Positions 10,577 through 21,689 of a stretch of DNA of 64,000 nt are shown here, piece after piece. Position numbers and translations under genes: made by a program. The stretch lies in NCBI GenBank assembly GCA_964036045.1, contig OZ038383.1:7456430-7520429 (forward strand), given 5' to 3'. How positions within the stretch are numbered: the stretch's first letter is position 1; the number at the start of each line of letters is the position of its first letter. The notes below the pieces were generated by a model that was not told the origin of the DNA, ran no database searches, and saw only the letters and a list, made by a program, of their open reading frames with translations. The DNA is from Eutreptiella sp. 'Long Island Sound 2002' (taxonomy: Eukaryota; Euglenozoa; Euglenophyceae; Eutreptiales; Eutreptiaceae).

Positions 10577-11035
10577 ATGTCTAAAGCACAGCCACGCAGG
10601 CCCAAGGGCATTCAGGCCGCGAGCAGCAGCCAGGCGGCGGAGCTTGTGAACCAGAGCGGGGCTGCGAATGCGTTTGCGCTGTTCCAAGCAGGACTGACGC
10701 CTGGGGTCATCGACAGCACCCCAACCGAAGCTGTGCAGGACGGAGGGGACTACAGCCTCGTTCTCAGGCGCTTGGAGAAGCGAGACCCCACCACGAAGCT
10801 GAAGGCCCTGCAGCAACTGCAAGAGATGCTGCGGGACGCCCAAGATGATGGGCCCTTCGTGGCGTCGCTGGGCGAATGGTGCCAGGCGTACCTGAAGCTG
10901 GCGTCGGCCAGGCAGAAGCAGATTAAGGAGCGCATCCACCAGGTCATGCTGGCCATTTTCAGCTGCTCCAAGCCTGTGAAGCGAGAGATGGAGCGGCATA
11001 TCAAACAGGTCATGGTTGCGCTGTGTGCAGGCCTG
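10577..11035 (+). CDS. LTN1: listerin (E3 ubiquitin ligase), first exon
   Basis: Listerin is the RING E3 ligase of ribosome quality control, which marks stalled nascent chains on 60S subunits. The ATG at 10577 opens MSKAQPRRPKG, then SSSQAAELVNQSG, then a block with DYSLVLRRLEKRDPTTKLKA and LQQLQEML. This layout (basic start, 'AAEL' motif, then the 'LRKL.KKD..TKLKAL.E' first helical repeat) is that of the listerin N-terminus. Later helices (RQKQIKERIHQVM, KPVKREMERHIKQVM) fit the following HEAT-like repeats. Roughly 150 of the family's 1,500 or more residues are present. The exon stops just before a 14-base C run at 11043, probably in an intron, and no further exon was found in the remaining 53 kb. 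It is either a very long gene or a captured first exon. All its Gln codons are CAA or CAG. Confidence 0.75.
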
Positions 11036-13080
11036 TGCTTAATCCCCCCCCCCCCCCCCCAAGGAGGTGCCCCCCCCCTGACCCCCTCCCCCCCCTCTTC
11101 TGCCTCTTTAAAGGCATCAGAAGTAGGCTTTGGTGCACGGTACAAATTCTTGTTGTTTGATGGGCAGTGGCCTAGTGTTGTGCAAGTATGTGTTGCAGGA
11201 CGGGCTTTGGGCTTTCCTCACTTGTATTCCACTGGCCTGCTCTATCCAGGCATCCATGGAAAAGTTTTTGAACCTCAAACCCAATGGCATTTTGCCCCTG
11301 CCCCCCTGTGGGTAAACAGGAACTTGTAGCAGCCATCCTTTTTTCTGGTATGACCAGTATACTGGGAAGAAAAGGGCAACTGTTTGCATTGCGGCACAAA
11401 AGGCTCCTGCCTGTCTTTTGGCTATTCCTCTCCTGAACCGGATAAATTCTGCTGATTGTAGGAGCTTAGAAATGGATATGTTCGAAAATTTTTTTGTTGT
11501 GGCACGTGATGCTGCACCTTTTTATGAGTACACCTGCCAATGTGTAGGTGAGGAATGCAGAAAATAAAAAGGGAGGCGCACAAATCTGCGATCAGAGCGT
11601 GCAGACAAGGGGAAAAGGCGAAAGGGTGTTGATGGGGAGCAGAGCATGGATATGGACATTGAAGGAGTGGCGTGACTGACAAGCCTCATTGCTCTGTACC
11701 TAGTCAGGACTCAGATTGTGCCCCAGATTCTTCAGGTTCAGATTCTAGTAAAGGTTCCAGCTGCAGCCCTGATCCAGACTTAAACTGATGAACACCAAAT
11801 GGTTGCACCGGGTTTCGTTGCATTGCATGTCATTTGGGACCAACTGCAAGGAGCACTGTCCCCATTCTCAGCCCCCCCCCTCCCCTCCGGGCCTAACCCC
11901 CCCCCCCCTGCCCCCTTAAGCACAGCCCTGGCTGTGCCCTAGGCATTGATATAAGAGTCCCCAAACGACGTTGTCGATTTTGAGCGTCAGCGTTCAAAGC
12001 ATAGATTTTTCTGAGGTTGTTATTTTTTTCTGCTGTCATTTCTGGCCAAGATTGCTGGTATTCTTTGGTACATCCATGCCAGCCCATTTTCACTCTATAT
12101 CTTCTTCAAAAGGCGGCAGTTACAGCAACACAATGACATACCTGTGGTTAGGTGATGTGCGCTTTTGTTGGCGTACTTTGGCATGGGGTGTCACAATTTG
12201 GTCATGGTAAATGCAGTCCTCCATGTGTGCTTGTGTGACAGTTTCTTGTAAACGGTCCATTTTTTTTGGTTTTCTTTGTGAACGGGTGCGACCACATAAT
12301 GTTTTATCAGAAGTACAATTCTGCATCCCCCCCATATGGAAGGTGGCATCCCTCCACTTCGTGAGGCCCTGATACATGAAGATTATCTAGGCGTTGCTTT
12401 GCAACCCTGGTGTGGCAGAGGCTATGTAATCTTTGATGCCTCTCCTTTCGAAGCCCTGGTTTATAGTAGGGGTTACGTAGCCATTCTTGGCCTCCCACTT
12501 CTAGGTACCCCCTAACCATATGGGTTACAAAGCCATGTTCTTAGCGCTGATGCATTCTTGAGACTTTTTTTTTTATGTGATAGTTCTGTTATGTGAGTTA
12601 CGTAGCCATATTGATTCCTCCCCATCGTTGGTACGGCAATACTTTTGGTTTGGCAGTGAACGCCATGCCTTCCGCTTTGTTGTGATTGGGCTAGGGTTCC
12701 AAGGGCGTCATAATATGCTTCCAAAGACCGCTTTCTTTTTTGCTTTGGATGTGAAACAGCACAGGTTATGTAGCTGTCAGCATGAATTTGGGATATATTA
12801 GAATGCCCATGCCGCCCCATTCTAGGAGAATTTTATATTGATGCTTTGATTGGATTCTTGCGTTGCATTACCACCTGATTGCACATTGTCGTTTTGAAAG
12901 ACACAACCCCCCCCTCCCCCCGCTCCGCACCTCATGTGGAGGGGGCGACCCTCCAATGTCGAGCCCTTGTACTACACATTACACTACATGGCCACATCCA
13001 TGTCCCCCGTTGACGTCTTTTACTCCCACCGCATCCCTACAAAACCACAAGAATTTCGCCACACCCCACCAAGACATTCT
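11036..13080. other. probable intron/intergenic DNA after the listerin exon
   Basis: C runs at about 11043-11056 and 11873-11910 and AT-rich sequence without convincing frames. From about 12465 to 12640 three isolated copies of the 54-bp satellite core (GTTACGTAGCCATATTGAT and variants) mark the outer edge of the satellite domain that dominates 14.9-21.6 kb. Confidence 0.45.
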
Positions 13081-13505
13081 AGTGCCCTTTGACATATCCA
13101 TTGCTGATGTCAGTTTCCGAGTGGAAAAATTGAACACAAACTCCAAAAAGGCACGACAGATGGTCTACAAAATGCAACATGCAAATTGCCCCTCGTCTGC
13201 AGCACACCTCCTCGTCACCGAGGTCCACCCAGTCGTCTTGCCTGCCGTCGCATGTTGCCGAGGCTCTCCACCGGCACTTTCTACACCATTGGGGGAAGGC
13301 TTGTATGTAGCTCGTTGACAGGCGTACATTATACGTACTATATATGCGAGAGCCGGATAGCCTTGGCTTTGCATTGCTACATGCATCGCACGCCATATCA
13401 CGTTGTCAACGCCTTGGGCCCGCATAGTAGTCTAGCATGGCTTTCCTCTACGCCCCCCCCCCCCCCAGCCCCATTTTGGCTTTTATTGTGCACTAGCATT
13501 TACAG

Positions 13506-14081
13506 ATGTCCACATTTTTAGTGATGTGCCTTCTATTATTAATGCCGTTGCTAGTTTTTTGTGCCGACAAACTGCAAGATGGCGACATTGGACAATACTT
13601 GCAATTAGTGCCCCTTTGTCCCAAGGTCCTAGGGGTGGCGTTGCTTCCCATTGGCGGCGAGCACCACTACAGTTCATGCGGTGTTATCCAACTGCTTGAG
13701 CGCCGTATAGCACTATCTCCTCCATTCATGCCCCACGAGCATGTCCTCCTTGGTGACACCGCTGCGGGGAAAGTGCCTTTATTGGCACCATTATGCGGAC
13801 GTCATGCACCTTGTGTGCTCGTAGGTATTGCTAGTTAGGCCGGCCAGGCAAAGGCGGCCCTGCAATAGAGGGTTCCCCGCTACGACCCGTTGGCCGCACC
13901 ACAACGCACCGAGGTAGTCATCTATGCGGTTCAACATGTAAACAACCGAAAGGCATTTTGCGGAAGGGACACGCCGCCGCGGGTCGTGGCCAGTGCCCCA
14001 TCAGCTGCAAAGCTACCTAGGGCAAGGAATAATCCCCACTCCTCCGGTGATAGACACAATTTTTACATCACAAACGGTTGA
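13506..14081 (+). CDS. unidentified protein-coding region with two in-frame TAG codons
   Basis: A single plus frame runs 191 codons from an ATG at 13506 to a TGA at 14079-14081 and is interrupted only by TAG at 13836-13838 and 13866-13868. The residues around these TAGs look protein-like (PCVLVGIAS before the first, AGQAKAALQ between them, RVPRYDPLAAPQRTEVVIYA after the second), and Gln would fit both sites. The start has a hydrophobic segment (about residues 4-19), possibly a signal or membrane anchor. From about 13990 the plus-one frame (next entry) looks more protein-like, so a frameshift or assembly error in a C run is likely. I recognise no domain. Confidence 0.4.
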
Positions 14082-14868
14082 CAAAATAGTACGAGGGTTC
14101 ACTTGCTTGGAGTCATCCTGCGCTACCCCGGTTGGCTCGTCCAAACTAGATGATGCCCCCCCCCCCCTGTCCGCTCTTGTCGTCCACCCGCGCCGTACCA
14201 CGGCCAAAAAGCTAGGGTTAGTGTGCTTCTCTATGGCTCGCAAAATGTTGGGTAGTTGTGTGCGTGCCACCTGCAATGCGGCATCAAGGGTGCATTGCCC
14301 CACTCCCCTTGGTGTGCCTAGAACAGGGCCAGGGGAGAGGGACACCAGAGGGGACAAATGCTTTCAAGTGGTGTGCTTTACGTGGGCCACCACGTTTTTC
14401 CCCTTCTCGATGCCTACAAGAGCACATGAGAGTGTTGTGCTAGCAAGCCGAACGAACTGCTTGCCCTCAAATTGTCGCTTCACTTGGAGCAACGGCACCT
14501 AAGTTGTATGTTTCTCATCCGCCGCTACCCTGGTTTCACTAGACTTGATGACCATCTTCTGTTTAGAATTTGCCTAGCACGGCACGGGCTTGCACCGCTA
14601 GGTTTGGTGCCAAGGATTCTACCCCACTATCATGGAAGAGGCCCAAAGATCTCCCTCCAGCCCCAGCCGGGGTCCTCTGCTTTGGGCTTCAAATTGTGAA
14701 CTAGGGCATGCGCAACCATCGGCCGAAGACACAAATGTCGCCGCAACTGTGCGGATGCTGCCATCGATTTAACACATGGCAATTTGTGTTTTAGGCTTTT
14801 CGTGTCGCTTGATTCATTTGAGCCATCGTGCGGTTGTGTTGCCACATTTATCGCTCCACAGTCCGGGG
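13993..14868 (+). CDS. unidentified protein-coding region, continuation in another frame
   Basis: This frame is open for 169 codons to a TAA at 14500-14502, then continues through TAG at 14575-14577 and 14599-14601 and TAA at 14770-14772. It reaches TGA only at 14887-14889, inside the satellite that follows. Protein-like blocks occur throughout, for example PPVIDTIFTSQTVDKIVRGF, KKLGLVCFSMARKMLG and, between stops, VWCQGFYPTIMEEAQRSP. It probably continues the protein of the preceding frame. No family recognised. With TAR read as Gln the stretch is a plausible exon; under the standard code it would be a pseudogene. Confidence 0.4.
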
Positions 14869-14869
14869 G

Positions 14870-16115
14870 GCCCGAGAATGTAGGGATGATGCGGCCATAT
14901 TTGGATCGTGGAGACCAGCGCTGGTGACGTGGCCATATTGATTTCTCCCCACCATGGCGCCGGAAAAGGTAGGGGTTATGCTGCCATTTTGATATCTTTG
15001 CTCCTTAAGGATCCCGAGAATGCAAGGGTTATGTAAGCATCTTGATATGTGGGCTCCATGGATCTCTCCACTATGGCGGCCCCAAAAAGTTGTGGTAATG
15101 TCCCCATGCTGATAAATTCCCACCATGGGCCCTGGGAAGGCAGGTATTATGTAGCCACCGTAATGTCTACCCACTATGGATCTCACACGGGGGGCACTTT
15201 GAATGTAGGGGTTGTGTAGCCATGTTGATTTCTAGCGCCCATGGAGATGGAAGAAGGCCTTGGTTATGTAGCCATATTGATCGATGCCCACTGAGGGGCC
15301 CGGGAAGGCAAGCGTTAGAAAGGCGCATTGACCAGTCTACACCATTGGCATGGCCACAATGTATTGGTTATGCTGCCATAATGATCTCTATGCACTCTGG
15401 ATCTCCCCACTAAGGTGCCCCAAGAAGGTAGGGCTTATGCACCCAAATTGATATCACCCACCGTTGGTGCCCCGAGAAGGCAAGGGTTATGCCGCCATAT
15501 TGGCGTTCCACCACTGCCTGGACAAAGCAGCAATTTTGCAGGATTGATTCATGGGGCCAACTAATCAAGATGGTTACATAACCCCTGCCTTCTCTGGGTT
15601 CCCATTGTTGGGAGCGATAAATATGGCTACATAACCCTGGCCTTCTCCGGGCCCCATAGTGGGGTGATTCAAGGCGTGCACGGATCAAGATGGCTATGCA
15701 ACCGCTGTATTCTCAGGGTCCCCAAGGTGCAGAGTGATTAAGAATGACCCTAACGATTCCAAGAATGCAAGCGTTCTGCAACCATCTTCATGTGCGGGCA
15801 CCATGGATCTCCCCACTACGGGGGCCCCGAAAAGGAGTGGTTATGTACCCATGTTTAGAAATCCCCACCCTGGGGGCCCGAAGAAGGCAGGGTGATGTAG
15901 CCATCCCGATCCGTACCCACTTTGGAGCTTGCTACTGTGGAGACGTTGAGGAGTTCGGGGTTCTGCAGCCATGGATGTTGCTCTCTTCCATTCTCGGGAT
16001 GCCAAGTGGGCAAAGGTTATGTAGCCACATTGATCTATCCCCACTACGGGGCCGTGGAAAGCATGGGTTGTGCAACGCTGTTGATCTCTCCTCACCCTTG
16101 GGATTCCCGGAATGT
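14870..16115. repeat. 54-bp satellite, diverged block
   Basis: Diverged copies of a unit whose core reads GGGTTATGTAGCCATATTGAT and whose spacer reads CCCCACTATGGGGCCCCGAGAA. Some copies (about 15565-15720) are in the opposite orientation. All stops and frames follow the repeat. Confidence 0.8.
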
Positions 16116-16119
16116 AGGA

Positions 16120-16998
16120 GCCGCGTTCGGACCTGCGCTCGGACCCGCGCCCCGGACCCGCGCCCGGACCTGCGCCCGGACCCATGCATGGATCCGCGCC
16201 CACACGCGCGCCTGGACCCGCGCCCAGACCCATACCCGGACCTGCGCCCAGACCAATGCCCGGGCCAGCACCCGGACCTGCGCCCGGACCCGGGCCCAGA
16301 CCCATGCCCGGACCCGCGCGTGGACCCGCGCCCGGACCCGCATCCAGACTCGGACCCGTGCCCGGACCCGCGCCCGGACCCATGCGTGGACCCACGCCCA
16401 GACCCATGCCCCGGCCTGCGCCCGGACCCATGCCCGGACCCACGCTCGGACCCATGCTCAGACACGTGCCCACACCCATGCCCGGGCCGCCCCGCCCGGA
16501 CCCATGTCGTAAACCGCGCCCGGACCTGCGCCCCGACCCGCGCCCGGACCCATGCCCCAACCCGTGCCCATACCCGAGCCCGGATCCCCGACCGGATCCA
16601 TGCCCGGACCCGCGCCCGGACCTATGCCCCGACCTGCGTCCGGACCCCCGCCTGAACCCGTTCCTACACCCGCACCCGGGCTCGTGCCCGGACCCGAGCC
16701 AGGACCCGCGCCCGCACCCATGCTAGGACCCGCGCCCGGACCCCCGTGTGGACCCGCGCCCGGACCCGCTCCCGGACCCGCGCCCGGACCCCCGCCCGGA
16801 CCCATGCCCGGACCCGCGCCGGGCCCTGTGCCCGGACCCGCCCCCGGACCTGCACTTAGACTCAAACCCATGCTAGGACCCGTGCCCGCATGTGCGCCTA
16901 GACCCATGCCCGGACCCGCGCCTAGACCCGCCCCCGGACCCATGCCCGAACCCGCGCCCAGACCCGCGCCCGGCCGAACCCGAGCCCGGGCCCATCTT
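16120..16998 (+). repeat. 12-bp GC-rich array (CCCGGACCCGCG)
   Basis: About 73 diverged units of CCCGGACCCGCG, with CATGCC and CTGCGC variants. Because 12 is a multiple of three, every frame on both strands is open and encodes Gly/Pro, Arg/Thr/Ala or Asp/Pro periodic peptides. These are repeat by-products, not genes. The array is embedded in the 54-bp satellite domain. Confidence 0.9.
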
Positions 16999-16999
16999 T

Positions 17000-18680
17000 A
17001 GGCACTATGGATGTTCACAATAAGGGGCCTCTGAGAAGGCAGGGATTATAGATCCATATTGATATATCCGCACGATTGTGCCCCTGAGATGGTAGGGGTT
17101 ATTTAGCCATATTGAGCAATCCCCACATTTGGAACCCCGAGAAGGCAAGGGTTATGTAGCCATATTGGTCTCTCCCCACTGTTGAGTCCCGGATAAAGCA
17201 AGGGTTACACAGCCATATTTGTCACTTCGCACTATGGCCCCCTTGGGAAGACACGGGTGATTTAGCCCTACTTGTTCTTTTCCCGCACTTTGGGAGGCTT
17301 GAGGCACGAGGGGGGGGTGGGCCCGTTCTTTGGATGCACCCCCCCCCCCCCCCGGGTTTGGAGAGATAGGGGTTTTGGGGCTATGGCACCAACGGCACCA
17401 ATTTTTTTTGGTGCATGCTTTGCTTTCATCAAACCGTCCATGTTTTGAGCACCAAATTAGCAAAACGAGGCGCTATACAAATGTGGTTTGTTGCAAAGTG
17501 AACATCGTGCATTTCGACGTATGCATGTGGTAGTGGTGGGTCACCCCCCCCCCCCTCCGCTTTGGGCACCCCCCCCTCAGGGCCGAATCCCCCCCGCACA
17601 CCCTCCATCAGACCCCCCCCTCCGCTTTGGGTACCCCCCCTCGGGGCCGAATCCCCCCCGCACACCCTCCAGCAGACCCCCCCCCCCCAATCTGCCCCCC
17701 CCCCAGCCCCCCCCCAAGTTTTGATGGATAGCTGGGGGGGTTTCGCATCAAGACCGTTTGTAGTCACCCCCCCCCATGGCCTAAGAATGGAAAAATGATG
17801 TACCCATGTTGATTTGTCATCCCTAGGGAGACTAGAGAAGGCGGGGGTTATGTTGCCCTATCCCCCCCCTCCATGATGTTGGGCCCGAGAAGGTGGGGGT
17901 TATACCATATTGCTCACAACGCACCTTGAGTATTCCGAGAATGCAAGGTTTATGCCATCATCTTGATCCGCGGGCACTAAGGATCTCTCTATTGGGTGGG
18001 CCTTGGCAAGGCAGGGGTTGCGTACCAATATTGAGGTGTCCCTATCATGGGGCCCACGAGAAGGCTTGGATGATGTCGCCATCTTGATCTCTACCCACTA
18101 TAGGGGGCCCGAGGAAGTAGGTGTCATCCAGCCGACGCGGGAGAAGGCTTTGGTTATGCAGCTGGGCCCAATACGGTAGGGGTTACATGGCCGTATTGGT
18201 CACTCCCCACCCTTGGGATCCCTAGAATATAGGGGTTACGTAGCCATATTGATCTGTAGGCAGTATCTCCCCGCTAGAGCCCCCCCAAGAAGGCAGGGCT
18301 TGTTGACCCACATTGCTAAATCCCCACCACGGGGACCATGAGAAGGCACCTGTTGCACAATGATCGTGATTCTTACGCACGATGGATCTCCCCACTATGC
18401 ATGTCCCCACTGTGCAGCCAACAGATTGCCGGGGCTACGTTGCCATATTGATTCGTCCCTGTGATGGGCTCCAAAGAAGGCCGGGGTTTTATAGCCATAT
18501 GGATATCTTTCCACAATGTGGACCCCGAGAAAGCCTGGGTCATATACCCATATTGATGTGTCCTTACAATGGGCCCCCCGATCAAGCCGGGGCTATGGGG
18601 CTATGTAGCCATCTTGATCACTGCCCACTATTGCGACCTTGAGAAGGCATGGGCTATGTAGCCATAATGGGCGGAGCACC
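17000..18680. repeat. 54-bp satellite, second diverged block
   Basis: Copies of the GTAGCCATATTGAT core at about 17045-17270 and 17810-18670 flank a C-rich interruption (17330-17760). The interruption holds a 65-bp unit duplicated in tandem (CGCTTTGGG at about 17558 and 17623). It also holds, near 17460, the dispersed motif AACGAGGCGCTATACAAATG, found again near 18955. Confidence 0.75.
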
Positions 18681-18689
18681 TGACGCGGC

Positions 18690-19800
18690 ACCCCCGCGCC
18701 GGGCGCATGGCGCAAACGTTTGACACTTTGGCCCGACTAGGCACTCACAGTTACTCCCACGGGGGCCCCATGTCCAAGGCTTTTCGGCCCCCGGCTCGCT
18801 ACACAGGAAGAGGCACGCGAAGAATTTCATTGGTTGCTTTGTGAAGATCTTGCCCTCGAAGCTTAGCCCTAGCACGAGGTGGCGGCGGTGGGGTGGGGTT
18901 TCCCTTTTGCCTCTTGTTTATCAAGGAATCAATGCTTTGAGCGCCTGATTCGCAAGACGAGGCACTATACAAATGTCGTTGGTTGTGGTTGGAGGTGAAG
19001 ATCCCGCATTCGGAGCTTTTCCCCGGCTCAAGTGTAGTCCCATTGCTTCCAGGGGCGAACGCCGGTGGTTACACAGTGCCTTCTCTCTTTCTTTCTTTCT
19101 TTTTCCCTTCTTTCTTTTTTCCCTCTTTTCGTGATCCCTCAACTATATGCGGGTAAGGAGTTTGACATTTTCACACTCCCACGCTGTTGCCACGCCCCTT
19201 GAGTTGGGGATACCGACTCCGGTTTTGGGCAATTTGCCGTTGGTGCGCAATATTTGGAGGGGCAATGGGACTACCCTTCACAAATCTTTTCGCGTTTTGT
19301 TACGCTTGACACAATTTTGTATTTGGTGTCATGTTCACTACCCCTCTTTATGGCCCTTGGCCCCATTTGCCCCCCCCCCCCCCCATGTACGGGCTCAAGT
19401 GCATGATGAGATTTGGGTCAATGGTGATGGAGCCGATGGTGAGGTGTGTGCATCTTGTTGCATGAAGAGACCATCTGTTTGTTAGTGCAATGACTGTCAT
19501 TTGCATTATTGACTCTTTAAGCACCCACACATGTGGGGACGACTTGTTGGCTTTCGCACAGTAGAACGGCATATGTAATTATTGCTCATGCCATGGGCAT
19601 CGCAATAGACCGAAGAAACCCAAAAGATGATTGTGTTGACCTTGTTTTGGTTGTCAATGCTTGAAGGCAAGAGGGATGTTGCACAACTCCGGAACCAAAG
19701 GGAATTCTCTAGGTGGCATTTTGGGGTGCGTGCTGGACACCTCCCCTTTTGGGTAAACTTATTGGAAAAGTAGCGCTCGGCGCAGATCGGCTTCCGTGTG
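18690..19800 (+). mobile_element. diverged Harbinger-like remnant
   Basis: A non-satellite island within the satellite domain. It contains a diverged copy of the transposase C-terminus at 19230-19510 and ends near 19770 with GGAAAAGTAGCGCTCGGCGC, a degraded form of the element's right-end signature. The left end is not clear. A CTTT microsatellite lies at 19083-19125. Confidence 0.4.
19230..19510 (+). pseudogene. transposase C-terminal remnant
   Basis: The frame reads PLVRNIW, then LHKSFRVLLRLTQFCIW, then a Cys block (CASCCMKRPSVC), and stops at TAG 19483-19485. It parallels the copy at 6228-6697 residue for residue in these blocks (GLVRNI, LHQSVRILLHFTQFCI, CVLCCQRRS). A C run near 19371-19384 interrupts the linker. 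Confidence 0.5.
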
Positions 19801-19805
19801 TGTCT

Positions 19806-21578
19806 CCGCGCCATAGGGATCCCCGGAAAGCAGGGGTTATGCAGCCATATTGATATCTCCCAACAATGGGGACCGTGACAATGCCGGGCTCACAACAACC
19901 GGGCCCCCGAGAATGCCGTGCTCATGTAGCCATATTGATTACTCCGCAATATCAGGACCATGAGAACGGAGGGGTTATGCAGCCATACTTGTCTCCCCGG
20001 ACCATGGGGACCCCGACAAAGCAGGGGTTATGTGAGCCATATTGATTTGTCCCTACAATGGGGACCTTGAGAAGTAGGGGTTATGTAGCCATGGTGGTGC
20101 CTCACCACAATGCCCCCCCCGAGAAGGCCGGGGTTATGTGGCCATATTGATCCCTCCTCACTATGCGGAGCCTGAGAATGCAGGGTTTATGTAGCCATAT
20201 TTGTCTCTCTGACCATGGGGAACCCGAACAAGTAGGGGGAATTAGCCATGTTCATATCTCTCAACAATGGGGACCCCGAGAAGCTCGGGGTTATGTAGCC
20301 ATATTGATTACTCTCTACGATGGGGCTCCAAGAAGGCCGGGTTTATCTAGCCATATGGATATCTCCTCACATTGTGGACCCCGCGAAAGCCGGGGTTATA
20401 TAGCCGCAATGATGTGCTCCCACAATGGGGAGCCCGAGAGGGTAGGGGTTATGAAGCCATATGGGCCTCTCACCACAATGGCCCCCCCGATTAGGCCGCG
20501 GCTTTGTAACCATATTTTCGTTGCCCCACAGTGGAAGAAGGCACGGGTTATGTAGCCATATTGATGTCTCCCCACCAATGGGACCTGGATCACGCCGGGG
20601 TTATGTAGCTATGGTGATCACTCCCCACTATGGGTACGCCGAGAAGGCAGGATTTGTGTAGCCATATTGATGTCTCCCAACAATGGGGACCCCGAGAAGG
20701 CAGGGATTATGTTTCCATATTGATCACTCTCCACTATGGGGACACCGAGAAGGGGGGATTCCGAGAAGGCAGGGGTTATGCAGCCATATGGATATCTCCC
20801 AACAATGGGGACCCCGAGAAGGCAGGGGTTATGTAGCCATATTGATCACTCCCCACTATGGGGACACCGAGAAGGGGGAATTCCGAGAAGGCAGGGGTTA
20901 TGCAGCCATATGGATGTCTCCCAACAATGAGGACCCCGAGAAGGCAGGGGTTATGTAGCCATATTGATCACTCCCCACTATGGGGACACCGAGAAGGCAG
21001 GGGTTATGTAGCCACATTGATATCTCCCTACAATGGGAATCTTGAAAAGGCAGGGGTTGTGTAGCCATATTGATCGTTGCCCAACATGCGGACCCTGAGA
21101 AGGCAGTGGTTATGTAGCCATATTCTTGCTCCGCAATGGGGAGCCCGACAGGGCAAGGGTTATGTAGCCATATTGATGTCTTCCAACAATGGGAACCTCG
21201 AGCACGCCGGGGTTATGTAGCCATATTGATCACCCCCCACTGTGTGGACGATGAAAAGGCAGGGGTTGCGTAGCCATATTGATATCTCCGTACTATGGGG
21301 ACCTCAAGAAGGCACGTGTTATGTAGCTATGGATGTCTCCCAACAATGGGGACGCCGAGAAGGCAGTGGCTATGTCGCCACATTGATCAATGCCCGCAAT
21401 GGGCACCCTGAGAAGGGTAGCCATATTGACGTCTCCCCACCATGGGGATGTTGATCACGCCGGTGTTTTGCATCAGTATGGTGGATCATCCCGCAAAATG
21501 GGGATCCCGAGATGGCAGGGGTTATATAGCCATATTGATATCTTCAAACAATGGGGACCTTGAGAAATCAGGGTGTAT
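19806..21578 (+). repeat. 54-bp satellite, most homogeneous block
   Basis: About 33 units of roughly 54 bp, consensus core GGGGTTATGTAGCCATATTGAT followed by CACTCCCCACTATGGGGACC. Between 20690 and 21000 a higher-order duplication of about 120 bp is almost perfect, the sign of recent amplification. The frames here encode 'GLCSHID'-type periodic peptides and are not genes. Confidence 0.9.
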
Positions 21579-21689
21579 GGGGGAATGTTAGCGCGCCGGG
21601 CGCGCGCCGGGCGTCTTTTTGGAATTGTGCCCCTCCAATGGCCTTTCAGCGGGTGCATTAAGGGGGCGCACTTGTGTAGCTATTTCGGC

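Noticed and set aside
15744-16943. Long overlapping ORFs on both strands (up to 303 codons)
   Set aside because: They arise from a 12-bp repeat lacking stops in every frame; the peptides are Gly/Pro or Arg/Thr/Ala periodic with no globular sequence.
20163-21064. Apparent tandem-repeat protein (GLCSHID-type repeats)
   Set aside because: Each peptide repeat is one 54-bp satellite unit; stops and frames follow unit length and there is no start context or conserved end.
19806-21578. CRISPR array
   Set aside because: Units are contiguous with partly conserved spacers, in a eukaryotic spliced genome; it is a satellite.
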